Positions 8,530 through 16,838 are shown, numbered from the stretch's first letter. The stretch is DNA of 28,293 nt from Methanobrevibacter sp. (GCA_009777005.1 WRMT01000005.1:1-28293); one strand, 5' to 3'. Numbers and translations: made by a program. The notes: generated by a model not told the origin, from the letters alone.

Positions 8530-9150
8530 GATAATTTAACCAGAAAACCATGGATATTTATGCAATTAACTATGATCATAATCAAAAGCAGTGAAGACAA
8601 AGAATTTTTTCCTACAGTCCAAAAAAATATGAATTATAGGACAGTCAAGTGATAAATTATTTATAATAACTTATCCTATATAATTATTGAAAGAAAGTTT
8701 AATAGGGTTACTGTAAACATAGCTTTAAAAGACATATAATGAGAAAAAATCTGGAAAATCTTAATTAATTCAAGATATTAATTTAAATGATAAGATAAAG
8801 TTAGAAGTTGAGGAATGTCAACCTTTGATATGCTTTTAAACCTTGATAAAGAGCTGATGAAGGTAAAGATATAATTCATAGTGTTAATGAACTTGAAAAA
8901 AGATTTATTAATATTACCTTAACTAACAAGTTGAATCATATATCTTGAAAGATTAGGTAGAAGTAATAAAGATGACTTCGAATTGTTAATTTAAGCTATT
9001 GAAAAAGTTCCAAGTGACTCTTTTAATTTAAAATCTCTTTATAGCAAATTTAAGGAGTTAGACACCTTCGAAAAAGAAACTTTAAATAGTTTTTTTCATG
9101 TGAGTAAGAGGAGTCCTTCTGAAATATGTATATGTGAAATTGGTCAGTGA
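8530..9150 (+). pseudogene. Decayed coding sequence upstream of the insertion sequence
   Basis: Plus-strand frames give protein-like fragments broken by stops and frame changes. Examples are DNLTRKPWIFMQLTMIII from about 8530, ERKFNRVTVNIALKDI near 8690-8740, KDIIHSVNELEKRFINITL near 8865-8920, and, in frame from 8941 to 9150, a 70-residue stretch with one internal stop ending FELLI*AIEKVPSDSFNLK and then LDTFEKETLNSFFHVSKRS. Codon-like composition and charged residues suggest an old gene with several frameshifts. I do not recognise the family. The TAGCTA hexamer, common elsewhere, is missing from this segment. It could be a gene broken by, or carried in with, the neighbouring IS4 element. 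Confidence 0.4.
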
Positions 9151-10540
9151 AAAAATATTTATAAATAAGTATAGTGTTGGTCAATGCTGTTAAGTTTGTG
9201 TTTATATTGATATATAGTTTTGTAGTGGTTTTTTATGGTTTTTGATAATATTGTTAAAGAGTTTTTTGAGTTTATTGAGACAGATGAGTTTTTAAACATT
9301 GCTAAATTAAAGCCTAGTGCGTTTACTCGTAAAAGAAAGATGGAATGCTCAAATTTAATTCATTTCATGATTACACGAGGTAGTAATAATACTACTGTGG
9401 AATTAGATAAATATTCAAAGGATATGGGCATTCAACCAGTTTCTCGCCAGGCATATTCACTTTCCAGACGACAAATCAAACCCATATCATTAAAATACTT
9501 GAACACATGGCTTATTGATAAAATATATGAATTACAAGACTATAAAACATGGAAAAATTATTTAATATTAACTATTGATGGTTATTTGCTTAATTTACCA
9601 TGGATTGAAGAATTAAAAGAAGAATATGGCGGAATAGCTGGTAAAGATCATGAAATAACCGCAATCAAAGCACAATCTAGTGGATTATATGATTGTTTGA
9701 ATGAAATAATGATAGACTTTGAAGTAAAACCATACCAAGTCAGTGAAAAAACTTTAGCACTTAAAAACATAGAAAACTCAATTGAAACAATTAAAAACAA
9801 AAATCCTCTAATAACATTTGATAAAAACTACGCCTCATTAGAATTATTTAATTATCTCTTAAAATCAAAGATAAACTTTCTTTTCAGAGTAAAAAAAACT
9901 GATTATACAAAAGAAAGAAACAATATGGAATCAGATGATGAATTCATCAATATTATTGTTACCGATAGCCGAATCAACCACATTAAAGACCCTGAACTTA
10001 AAGAAGAACTTAAAGAAATAAAACAAATTAATTTAAGGGTTACAAGAATAATCTTAGATTCAGAAGAAGAAAAATTTGTAATAAGTAATTTACCAATGGA
10101 AAAATTTGATACAAATGATTTAAAAGAATTACACAATCTAAGATGGGAAATAGAAACATCTTACAACACACTGAAAAACAGTTTAGAAGTTGAAAAGATT
10201 ACTGCCAAAAAAAGATTAACAGTAGAACAAGATTACTATTCAAAAATAATTAACTATAATCTATCAAAAGAACAATAAAGACATAGATAATGATTGACGA
10301 AAATAAAAAAACATTGCAAAATAAACCTAAAAACATCCATACAATAATAAAAAACTACATCAACCTAAACTAAAATCAAAGCACTTGTCAGTAGCTAAAA
10401 AAAATTCATGAAAAACTTTGTTCAAATAATACCAATAAAAAAGTTCCAAGAATAGCTAAAGCCAAAAACACCAAATAACACTTCAATTGCAAATAAAAAA
10501 ATTTACTTGATATCCTTAAGTTTTTGGCATAATTTATAAT
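9150..10540 (+). mobile_element. Worn IS4-family insertion sequence
   Basis: The element is inferred from the transposase gene and a remnant of its C-terminal end that reaches about 10539. I could not find convincing terminal inverted repeats or target-site duplications, so both ends are approximate. A TATA-like ATTTATAAATA lies at about 9158-9167 ahead of the transposase. Confidence 0.6.
9235..10278 (+). CDS. IS4-family transposase, C-terminally truncated
   Basis: A 347-residue DDE transposase of the IS4 type, which cuts and pastes its element. The three acidic residues are visible: Asp115 in LILTIDGYLL, Asp196 in LITFDKNYAS, and Glu307 in NLRWEIETSYNTLK, where Arg303-x3-Glu307-x6-Lys314 matches the R(3)E(6)K pattern of the family. 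Related proteins usually run to about 430 residues. This frame stops soon after VEQDYYSKIINYNL, and a second frame (about 10406-10539, ending LISLSFWHNL) looks like the lost tail, broken by one more stop. The gene is therefore probably a pseudogene, although its catalytic core is intact. No Shine-Dalgarno site is evident before the ATG. TAGCTA is absent from it. Confidence 0.82.
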   Translation: MVFDNIVKEFFEFIETDEFLNIAKLKPSAFTRKRKMECSNLIHFMITRGSNNTTVELDKYSKDMGIQPVSRQAYSLSRRQIKPISLKYLNTWLIDKIYELQDYKTWKNYLILTIDGYLLNLPWIEELKEEYGGIAGKDHEITAIKAQSSGLYDCLNEIMIDFEVKPYQVSEKTLALKNIENSIETIKNKNPLITFDKNYASLELFNYLLKSKINFLFRVKKTDYTKERNNMESDDEFINIIVTDSRINHIKDPELKEELKEIKQINLRVTRIILDSEEEKFVISNLPMEKFDTNDLKELHNLRWEIETSYNTLKNSLEVEKITAKKRLTVEQDYYSKIINYNLSKEQ

Positions 10541-10549
10541 TTAAATTTC

Positions 10550-10653
10550 AACAATTTTTTTTCATTTATTTATTAATATTTTTATTAATCATTAAATTTT
10601 AACAATTTTTTTTTTTTCATTTATTTATTAATATTTTTATTAATCATTAAATT
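10550..10653. repeat. Two-copy 51 bp tandem repeat
   Basis: AACAATTT followed by a T run, then CATTTATTTATTAATATTTT and TATTAATCATTAAATTT, occurs from 10550 and again from 10601. The copies are identical except for the length of the T run, which is five bases longer in the second. It lies between the IS remnant and the 3' end of pyrE. Confidence 0.85.
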
Positions 10654-10740
10654 TGATAAAAATTATTTAAATTATAAAATATTATATAAAATTAGCTATG
10701 AGCTTAAAAATTTAATTATAAATAATAATTAAAATATTAA

Positions 10741-10779
10741 AAAGGAAAAAAGTGAAAACCCTAAATTTCTAATGGGTTT
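10741..10779 (-). terminator. Candidate terminator after pyrE
   Basis: Read on the minus strand, AAACCC (10774-10779) can pair with GGGTTT (10756-10761) around a 12-base loop, followed by a stretch rich in T (CACTTTTTTCCTTTTT). It lies about 45 bp beyond the pyrE stop. The stem is only 6 pairs, so the T-rich tail may be the working part. Confidence 0.45.
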
Positions 10780-10822
10780 AACCCTGAAAACTGAAAGGTA
10801 TCTAATAACTAATTAAAAAAAA

Positions 10823-11356
10823 TTAATTCAATTCTTTTAATTCGCTAACCTGTATTAATGGTTCTAATTTTATATTTTTAATTTTAAAATTAGCTATAGC
10901 TCCTTCTTCCCTATCAACAACAACAAAAGCCCTTTTCACAATTCCTCCCTTATTTTGAATTGCTTCAATAGCTTTTAAAAGTGAATTTCCTGTTGTGGTA
11001 ACATCTTCAACAAGAATTACATTGTCTCCTCTGCTTAAGTGACCTTCAATCAATTTTGAAGTTCCATATACTTTTTTTTCCTTTCTTATCATAAGTAATG
11101 GAATGTTTGCTTCTAAAGAAATAGCTGTAGCTATTGGAACAGCTCCAAGAGCAGGTCCCGCAACTTTATCAATAGAATCATCTTTAATTTTTTCAAAAAT
11201 AAGCTTAGCTATTGTTTTCAGTATTTCAACATTTGTAATAGCTTTTTTCATATCAATATAATAATCACTTTCTTTTCCTGAAGATAAAATAAATTTACCA
11301 CTTTTGAAAACCTTGTTTTCTTGTAAAATTTTTATTAAATAATCTTTAGAATCCAT
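10823..11356 (-). CDS. pyrE: Orotate phosphoribosyltransferase
   Basis: A 177-residue enzyme joining orotate to PRPP to give orotidine monophosphate in pyrimidine synthesis. The PRPP-binding signature VILVEDVTTTGNS lies at residues 113-125. The N-terminal FKSGKFILSSGKESDYYIDMK segment near 17-37 is the conserved orotate-binding side, and MIRKEKKVYGTSKLIEG (89-105) is the catalytic lysine loop. Length is typical of archaeal PyrE. The ATG at 11356 is used; the upstream GGTTGT is only a weak ribosome site. Its neighbours, a PRC-barrel gene upstream on the same strand and the insertion sequence remnant downstream, are not pyrimidine genes. No damage is seen. Confidence 0.93.
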   Translation of the reverse strand: MDSKDYLIKILQENKVFKSGKFILSSGKESDYYIDMKKAITNVEILKTIAKLIFEKIKDDSIDKVAGPALGAVPIATAISLEANIPLLMIRKEKKVYGTSKLIEGHLSRGDNVILVEDVTTTGNSLLKAIEAIQNKGGIVKRAFVVVDREEGAIANFKIKNIKLEPLIQVSELKELN

Positions 11357-11512
11357 TTAAAAATACAACCTATAAAACCATACATTATGTAGTGTATCAA
11401 ATAATCATTGAATAAAAAAAATTCATTTCATGAAAAATCATGAAACATGATGAGTAAGTATTAAAAATTCATTTCTCAAATACCCTTGAACATACAAAAC
11501 AATAATTTATAG

Positions 11513-11752
11513 CTATTCATTTTCAAATGTATCTTTTAAAATAATTTTATCCCCAATGCTTCTAATTAAATCAAAGGGAATAACATTTTCTCCTTTAGAA
11601 ATATTTAAAGTTTCAGAGATACTTCCTTTTTTCAAAATTAAAGATTCAATTAGCTGTGTATCTGGATTAAATTCAATATCAGAAACTTTTCCTACAACAA
11701 ATGCATCTTTGTTTAATACTTCTTTTCCAATAAGTTCTTTAACAAATTTCAT
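11513..11752 (-). CDS. PRC-barrel domain protein
   Basis: A 79-residue protein made of a single PRC-barrel domain, a small beta-barrel found in photosynthetic reaction centre subunit H, in RimM and in many short archaeal proteins. It begins MKFVKELIGKEVLNKDAFVV, followed by GKVSDIEFNPDTQLIESLIL, the typical opening of the fold. There is no membrane segment. The cellular role of the archaeal stand-alone forms is unknown; a binding or scaffold role is inferred. The ATG at 11752 is preceded by AAGGAA. It lies 156 bp upstream of pyrE on the same strand and could be co-transcribed. Confidence 0.8.
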   Translation of the reverse strand: MKFVKELIGKEVLNKDAFVVGKVSDIEFNPDTQLIESLILKKGSISETLNISKGENVIPFDLIRSIGDKIILKDTFENE

Positions 11753-12081
11753 AGGTTATTCCTTCTTTATTATTTATATGAGATTATGACTTAGCTATTC
11801 TATAGAATATATGTTATGTTTTTGTAATTAGTTTGAAGATATTTTTAGCATATGTTTACATAAATAAAAAGGATAGAAATAGCTAAGCATAGTTTATTTA
11901 TCTTTATTTAGTTGAAAGAAAACTTTTCAATATAATCTTTGTATTTTTAAGTATTTAACTATATCTTTTTAAATAACATTATAGTGAAATTAATTATTTT
12001 GAAAAAAATAAAATAAATAAAATATTGATAAAATTTAATGAAAATTAATTTTATAATTAAAATATTATATTTTTTTAAAAA
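11753..12081. other. AT-rich intergenic, no gene seen
   Basis: The promoter region of the PRC-barrel gene. I see TAGCTA motifs at about 11793 and 11880, but no frame or stable hairpin. Confidence 0.5.
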
Positions 12082-12320
12082 TAAATATATTCCTGGTGTT
12101 TATTTTTAAAAAAAATAATTAGTGTTAATTATTTAATTAATAAATATGTCATGAGTGTTCATATTTTAAAAAAAATTATTATTTTTAATTATTTATTTAA
12201 TAAATATGTTTTGAGTATTTATATTTTAAAAAAAATTATTATTTTTAATTATTTATTTAATAAATATGTCTTGAGTATTTATATTTAAAAAAAAGCAATT
12301 ATTATTAATTATTTAATAAA
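12082..12320. repeat. 60 bp tandem repeat, four copies
   Basis: Copies begin TAAATATGTC or a close variant at 12082, 12141, 12201 and 12261, with a 59-60 bp period. The middle two differ at only a few positions. Each holds an A-run and an ATTATTTAATT-type segment. It lies between the symporter unit's 3' end and the PRC-barrel gene. Confidence 0.93.
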
Positions 12321-12407
12321 TAAAAAAAGAGTATAAAAAAAATAATAAAATAGAAAAAAAGGAAAGAATATATAATAGCTAATAAATTAGAAAATAAAGA
12401 ATATTAA

Positions 12408-12545
12408 CTAATCACTGTCACTATCGCTCTCATCATCTCCTTTGTTCCAATTTATAATTCCATAAGCTACACATAATAAAGTGGAAATTATTAAAAGTAA
12501 GTAACCACTTAAAACCCAAGGATCAGGTATTCCTAAAATCATCAT
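12408..12545 (-). CDS. Symporter small accessory protein (45 residues)
   Basis: A short gene coding for 45 residues, below the usual length cut-off. It begins MMILGIPDPW, has one hydrophobic helix at about residues 10-32 (VLSGYLLLIISTLLCVAYGI within it), then NWNKG and an acidic tail DDESDSDSD. AGGTG lies 7 bases before the first ATG. The gene is 32 bp after the sodium:solute symporter stop on the same strand. Small one-helix proteins of this LGIPDPW...YGIINWNKG type are known next to SSS-family symporters and are called symporter small accessory proteins. Its exact action is unknown; it probably binds the transporter in the membrane. The acidic C-terminus likely faces the cytoplasm. Confidence 0.85.
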   Translation of the reverse strand: MMILGIPDPWVLSGYLLLIISTLLCVAYGIINWNKGDDESDSDSD

Positions 12546-12577
12546 TGTTTTCACCTAAATATCAACTAATATTATTG

Positions 12578-14191
12578 CTATTTTCCACTAATTTCTGTTT
12601 TTTGGTTGTTTTTAGAATTATTTGAACCTATACCCTCATAACATTTTTCAATATGTTCTTTAGCCATTGGTTTTGTAAGTAAACTTACAACAATAGTAAA
12701 TATGAAAGATATTGGAACAGCTATTATTAATGGATCAATTGTTGGCCAAGGAACAGCTGGAATCAAATATGGCTGACCTGTTAAAAATTCACATATTCCT
12801 AAACCTTCAGCTGTTTTTCCAAAGAAAAAGATAAGCCAAAAAAGACTAACTGTAGTTCCTGAAACAAGTCCAGCAATAGCTCCTTCACGAGTAGTTCTCT
12901 TCCAAAAGAGGGCACATAGATAAACACTTAAAAATGCAGCTGCACATATTCCATAGAAAAGAGCAGTTCCTTGAGCTACTACTCCACCAGGAAGTACTAA
13001 AGCAAGTACAAAAGATAATACAACAGCTATTAAAATTCCTATTCTTGTTAAAGATATAGAACCAATTTCTTTTTTCTTCTTCAATGTTTCATAAATATCT
13101 CTTCCTAAAGAAGTTCCTTGAGCATGATATTGTGAACTTAATGTAGACATAGCTGCAGCAAGTAAAGTTAAAAGGAAGACATAAGTAAACCATTCAGGTA
13201 AAGCTAAGTTAATAAATGTAGGAATTATTTTATCAATATTTCCACCAACCATATCAACAGCTATTTGTCCAAAATGATTAAGGAAATAAACATTAGTTAA
13301 TGATCCAACGATGTAAGCACTTCCAACAGTTCCAGTTATGAATAATCCACCCATTAAAACTGCTCTGTTTAATCCTTTATCGGATTTTACAGTCATGAAT
13401 CTAACAACAAGTTGTGGTTGAGCAAGTACACCAATTCCAACACCGATTATAATTGTAGAAACTAGTGACCACCAAAATGGACTTCCAAGCTCTGGAAATG
13501 TAGTCCAGCCACCTCCACCTGGGAAAAGATAAGCCATATTTGTTAAAGCAGTATGAGCTTCTACTACACCACCAAGATTCCAGTAAGTAAATATTAGTAA
13601 AAACAACATTCCACAAAACATTATCGTTCCTTGAAGTGCGTCAGTATACATTACTCCTTTTAATCCTCCAGATATAACATAGAATGCCACAACTACTGAT
13701 AAGATAAGTAAAGACAAGTGAAAATCCAAGGAAAGAGCTGTTTCCATAAATCTACCAGCACCAATAAGAACAACTGAAGCGTAAATTGGCATTCCAAAGA
13801 ATATTACAGCACCGCTAAAATATTGAATGAACTTACTATTAAATCTTCTTGATAAAAACTCTGGAAAAGTTAAAGAATCTAAATTACGTCCCATTCGACG
13901 GGTTCTTTTTCCTAAAAAGATAAATGCTATCAAAACTCCGATAAATACATTTAAAAATGTTAACCAGAGTAAACTCATACCAAATTGTCCTGCAACTCCA
14001 CCAAATCCAATGATAGCTGCCGTACTAATGAATGTTGCTCCATAGCTTAATGCCATAACATAAGGATGGGTTTTTCTCCCAGCAATAAGAAATTCTTCCG
14101 AAGACTTAGAACGTTTCCATGCTAAGTATCCTACACAACAAACTACAGAAAAATAAATTACAAGAACTATAGTTAAAATCACCAAATCCAT
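12578..14191 (-). CDS. Sodium:solute symporter (SSS family)
   Basis: A 537-residue membrane protein of the sodium:solute symporter family (PanF, PutP, vSGLT relatives), which uses the Na+ gradient to import a small solute. About 13 hydrophobic segments can be counted. The family signature YVISGGLKGVMYTDALQG lies at residues 171-188, and an internal STLSSQYHAQGTSLGRDIY segment corresponds to the conserved serine-rich helix linked to sodium binding. The substrate cannot be told; pantothenate, proline and acetate carriers share this fold. ATG at 14191 with GAGGT 6 bases before it. The small accessory gene follows 32 bp downstream, so both are probably one operon. The gene lacks TAGCTA, unlike most of its neighbours. 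Two hairpin-type repeats lie upstream at 14335-14410. Confidence 0.9.
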   Translation of the reverse strand: MDLVILTIVLVIYFSVVCCVGYLAWKRSKSSEEFLIAGRKTHPYVMALSYGATFISTAAIIGFGGVAGQFGMSLLWLTFLNVFIGVLIAFIFLGKRTRRMGRNLDSLTFPEFLSRRFNSKFIQYFSGAVIFFGMPIYASVVLIGAGRFMETALSLDFHLSLLILSVVVAFYVISGGLKGVMYTDALQGTIMFCGMLFLLIFTYWNLGGVVEAHTALTNMAYLFPGGGGWTTFPELGSPFWWSLVSTIIIGVGIGVLAQPQLVVRFMTVKSDKGLNRAVLMGGLFITGTVGSAYIVGSLTNVYFLNHFGQIAVDMVGGNIDKIIPTFINLALPEWFTYVFLLTLLAAAMSTLSSQYHAQGTSLGRDIYETLKKKKEIGSISLTRIGILIAVVLSFVLALVLPGGVVAQGTALFYGICAAAFLSVYLCALFWKRTTREGAIAGLVSGTTVSLFWLIFFFGKTAEGLGICEFLTGQPYLIPAVPWPTIDPLIIAVPISFIFTIVVSLLTKPMAKEHIEKCYEGIGSNNSKNNQKTEISGK

Positions 14192-14334
14192 ATTTAAACC
14201 TCAAATAAATCAATATAATTTACTTCATATACTCAATTATCTTCTAATATTAAAAATCTCTTTATATTTTTAATAAAAATCATTTTGATTAATAGCTAAG
14301 CATATAAAATTAAATGTGAATTATAATAGCTATT

Positions 14335-14410
14335 AAAAAAGTTTGTTATAAACAAATAGTCACATTAGCTAAAAGCCTTTAAAAAGTTTGTTAAAAACAA
14401 ACAGTTACAT
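14335..14410. promoter_or_regulatory. Two palindromic sites upstream of the symporter
   Basis: AAAAAGTTTGTTATAAACAAATAGTCACAT-like and AAAAAGTTTGTTAAAAACAAACAGTTACAT-like segments start their GTTTGTT cores at 14341 and 14386, 45 bp apart. Each core is an inverted repeat (GTTTGTT/AACAAAC in the second). They lie about 150-210 bp upstream of the symporter ATG and 30-90 bp upstream of a TATA-like TTTTATATGC read on the minus strand near 14305-14314. A role as operator pair for the symporter operon is inference. Confidence 0.5.
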
Positions 14411-14987
14411 AAATCTAATAATAGCTATATAAAAATCATATACTAATGTAATCATGAATTAAAGCTTATTAATTATGATTAATCAAATGATAACTAAAGT
14501 AATATCCATATAATTCGTGAAACTATAAGACTTCTTTGTTCACTTGATTATATAAATCTTTATAAATGATTCTTATTATTTCAGTTAGCTAAATTGATTA
14601 AAAATTTTAATAAGGGTTATGAAAAAACTAAAAAAAAAAAATAATTATTATCCTTTAAAATCAATTAAAGGATTTTTGGATTTTTAAAAAAAAGGATTTG
14701 TTTTAAATTGCATATAATGAAATTTAAAAGTTTTTAAGCTCTATTATCTTCGATTTTTATCTTTTTTAAAAAATAAATTCATCATATGATCTATTTTTAA
14801 ATATAACCTTTTAAAAAACATTTATTTCAATAATAAATAAATAAATAATTGTAAATAATAATAGCTAATATAAAAGTATTAATAAAAATTAATTATTTTA
14901 AACCATTTATTCAAAATCATGTTTGTTTTTAAAATATAAATTTTCATGAACTTTATCAAATTCACTATAAAAAAATAAAAAATCAGT
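14411..14987. other. AT-rich intergenic with one strong hairpin
   Basis: No gene is visible between the symporter promoter and the 29 bp array. It contains TAGCTA motifs at about 14422, 14586 and 14863 and a paired TATA-like stretch near 14551-14570. The main structure is the hairpin at 14650-14673. Confidence 0.5.
14650..14673. terminator. Perfect 9 bp hairpin flanked by T runs on both strands
   Basis: ATCCTTTAA (14650-14658) pairs with TTAAAGGAT (14665-14673) around a 6-base loop. On the plus strand TTTTGGATTTTT follows; on the minus strand AATAATTATTTTTT follows. This shape fits a two-way terminator, but no plus-strand gene is seen before it, so it may end a small unannotated transcript. 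Confidence 0.4.
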
Positions 14988-15160
14988 AAATGTTTAAAAA
15001 AAGTTTAAAATATATAGAATGTTTAAAAGGAGTAAAAAATCTTTAAAGTGTTTAAAATGAGTAAAAAAATTTATATAATGTTTAAAAAAAGTTTAAAATC
15101 TATAGAATGTTTTAAAAAAGTAAAAGATATATAAAATGATTTAAAAAGTAAAGATCATTT
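14988..15160. repeat. 29-30 bp tandem repeat, six copies
   Basis: ATGTTTAAAA or a close variant recurs at 14990, 15019, 15048, 15078, 15107 and 15136. The copies differ moderately (GTTTAAAATATATAGA versus GTTTAAAATCTATAGA). The array sits just downstream of the terminator of the secreted-protein gene. Confidence 0.85.
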
Positions 15161-15165
15161 AATAG

Positions 15166-15189
15166 AAAAAAATGGCTCTTTTGAGCCAA
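15166..15189 (-). terminator. Hairpin-plus-T-run terminator of the secreted-protein gene
   Basis: Read on the minus strand, TGGCTC (15183-15188) pairs with GAGCCA (15173-15178) around AAAA, then seven T follow (15166-15172). It begins 21 bp after the stop at 15210. This is the clearest bacterial-style intrinsic terminator in the window. Confidence 0.75.
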
Positions 15190-15209
15190 TAATTATATTA
15201 TATCGAGTG

Positions 15210-16307
15210 TTAAATTCCTATTGCAGATTTTAAATTATTAACACTAGGAGATTTACCAATTTTCACATTGTAAGTAATAGCCACACCTGAAAATCGAAAC
15301 TTCTTCCTATTTAAATAGGATGTAAGTGAGTTAACAGCTACTTTTTCACTTTTCTTATTATCATAAACTGTTACTTTCTTATTGGAAACCTTAGATATAG
15401 CTATAAAATGCAATTTATTGTCACTGCCTTTAACTCTTAATATAGCTTTACCTTTTGCCAGTGCTGTTTTTAAGGTATTCGCTTTGATATTTTTCCTAGC
15501 TATATATCTTTTGGAAACTTCCCAGTTTAAAACACTACTTATAGCATTGCTACTTATATAGGCATTTTTTCCACTGAATTTTTTTGAACCCAAATTATTT
15601 GTGGAAATATCTGCAGCTAAAAGTTTTAATGCGAGTGATCCTTTATTTGTTTTTGTGTAAAGTCTTGATAAAGAGTTTACTGCAGAATTCACTACTTTAT
15701 TCGATGCAACATTATTTACAAATTTAAAAATCTTAGAACCTGCTGTAAGACTTACTTTACTTGAACGAGTTTGACCAATAGCTAAAGCCTGTTTAACTTG
15801 ACGAGTATAAGAAGAACTTTTTGCAAGTTTTCCTGCAGAATTCAGTGTGTAAGCATTTTTACCATCCCAAATTCCTATTGCACTATTTTTTTCATATATT
15901 GCTCCTCTTTTCAATGATAATCCATTGGAGGATATTTGTGATATATCTTCGTCTGTAAAATCTAAACGACGCATCTCAGTATAGAGTTTAGAAATAGCAG
16001 TATTGTCGGCTGAGTCATATAACCAGTGAGCTAAAGTTGTAGCTGTAGAACCCAGTCTTATCAATTCAGCTATATAATTTTTTCTGGTTTTATCCTCTGA
16101 TGAATTACTCTCTTTTAATCGGGTTTCTATATTTGGAGAAATTTCAAAAGGTTCTGAAATATTTTCAGAAACCTTTGCATTGGTCCCTGAAACTTCAAGG
16201 TTTTTTGATTCAATTTCTGCTGCTGCAGTCACATTTTCTATTGCACTCAAACAACCAAAAAAGAGAACAATACTTAAAAAAAATGTTATAAAATATCTGG
16301 ATTTCAT
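15210..16307 (-). CDS. Secreted C39-like protein lacking the catalytic cysteine
   Basis: A 365-residue exported protein. Residues 1-28 form a signal peptide (basic start, hydrophobic core FITFFLSIVLFFG); Cys19 follows Gly but the lipobox is poor. Residues 29-75 are Ser/Glu-rich and probably disordered. The C-terminal part, from about 215, resembles a papain-like C39 peptidase fold: NKGSLALKLLAADI (221-234) in place of the usual N-C-G-P motif, then LHFIAISKV with His300, and VTVYDN with Asp316. The only cysteine in the whole protein is in the signal peptide, so the active-site Cys appears replaced by Lys222 and the protein is probably not a peptidase. ATG at 16307 with GAGGCGAT before it. It stands alone with its own terminator. 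The fold call is by eye. Confidence 0.55.
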   Translation of the reverse strand: MKSRYFITFFLSIVLFFGCLSAIENVTAAAEIESKNLEVSGTNAKVSENISEPFEISPNIETRLKESNSSEDKTRKNYIAELIRLGSTATTLAHWLYDSADNTAISKLYTEMRRLDFTDEDISQISSNGLSLKRGAIYEKNSAIGIWDGKNAYTLNSAGKLAKSSSYTRQVKQALAIGQTRSSKVSLTAGSKIFKFVNNVASNKVVNSAVNSLSRLYTKTNKGSLALKLLAADISTNNLGSKKFSGKNAYISSNAISSVLNWEVSKRYIARKNIKANTLKTALAKGKAILRVKGSDNKLHFIAISKVSNKKVTVYDNKKSEKVAVNSLTSYLNRKKFRFSGVAITYNVKIGKSPSVNNLKSAIGI

Positions 16308-16642
16308 AAAATTAATCGCCTCAATTATAAAAATTCATATAAAATATTTATATTTTTATTTATTAATCAAAAAAAAATTACTATTTTTTACTAAAATATA
16401 ATTAATATTTACACTAAATATTATATTTAATTTCACACTACATATTATATATTATTTAATCATATTTACTCTATATATTATAATTCACTAGATTTAAAAA
16501 AAACTAGGTTATTATATTTTAATTAATTATGCAAATTAAGAGAGTGATATATTTGTATATTTCATAATATATAATACTTATCATATTATTAAAAAAAATG
16601 ACAATTATTATATATAAGATATTTTCTTAAAAAAGAATAGTG
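16308..16642. other. AT-rich divergent promoter region
   Basis: The gap between the secreted-protein gene and paaK. Around 16400-16490 a loose repeat of about 28 bp (TTTACACTAAATATTATA, TTTCACACTACATATTAT, TTTACTCTATATATTATA) can be seen. No gene is visible. Confidence 0.5.
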
Positions 16643-16674
16643 ATTATGAAAGCAAATTAAAGTGTTTTCATAAT
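16643..16674. promoter_or_regulatory. Inverted repeat upstream of paaK
   Basis: ATTATGAAA (16643-16651) and TTTCATAAT (16666-16674) form a perfect 9 bp inverted repeat around a 14-base spacer, about 165-195 bp before the paaK ATG. The centre-to-centre spacing of about 23 bp, roughly two helical turns, would suit a dimeric regulator. I do not find the same arms upstream of iorA, so a shared regulon is not supported. Confidence 0.35.
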
Positions 16675-16838
16675 AGGAATACACAAGTATAGATTCATCA
16701 AGTACAGAAGAGCTAAATTATTTTTAAATTAAATAAATTTAATATTAAAAGTATTAAAAAAGAATAGTATAATAGAATAAATTAATTTACTGATTAAAAG
16801 ATAGTAAGTTCAGAAATAAGGGATAAGTAAGGGATATT

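Noticed and set aside
9150..10540. Terminal inverted repeats of the IS element
   Set aside because: I compared the left flank (TTATAAAT, TGGTCAGTG) with the reverse complement of the right flank. Only 8 AT-rich bases match, which is not better than chance here.
13401..13616. 71-residue frame on the minus strand
   Set aside because: It overlaps the symporter gene in another frame and has no ribosome site; it is a shadow frame.
14988..15160. CRISPR array
   Set aside because: The period is 29-30 bp end to end, with no alternation of fixed repeats and unique spacers, and no cas genes nearby. It is a plain tandem repeat, as is 18307-18495.
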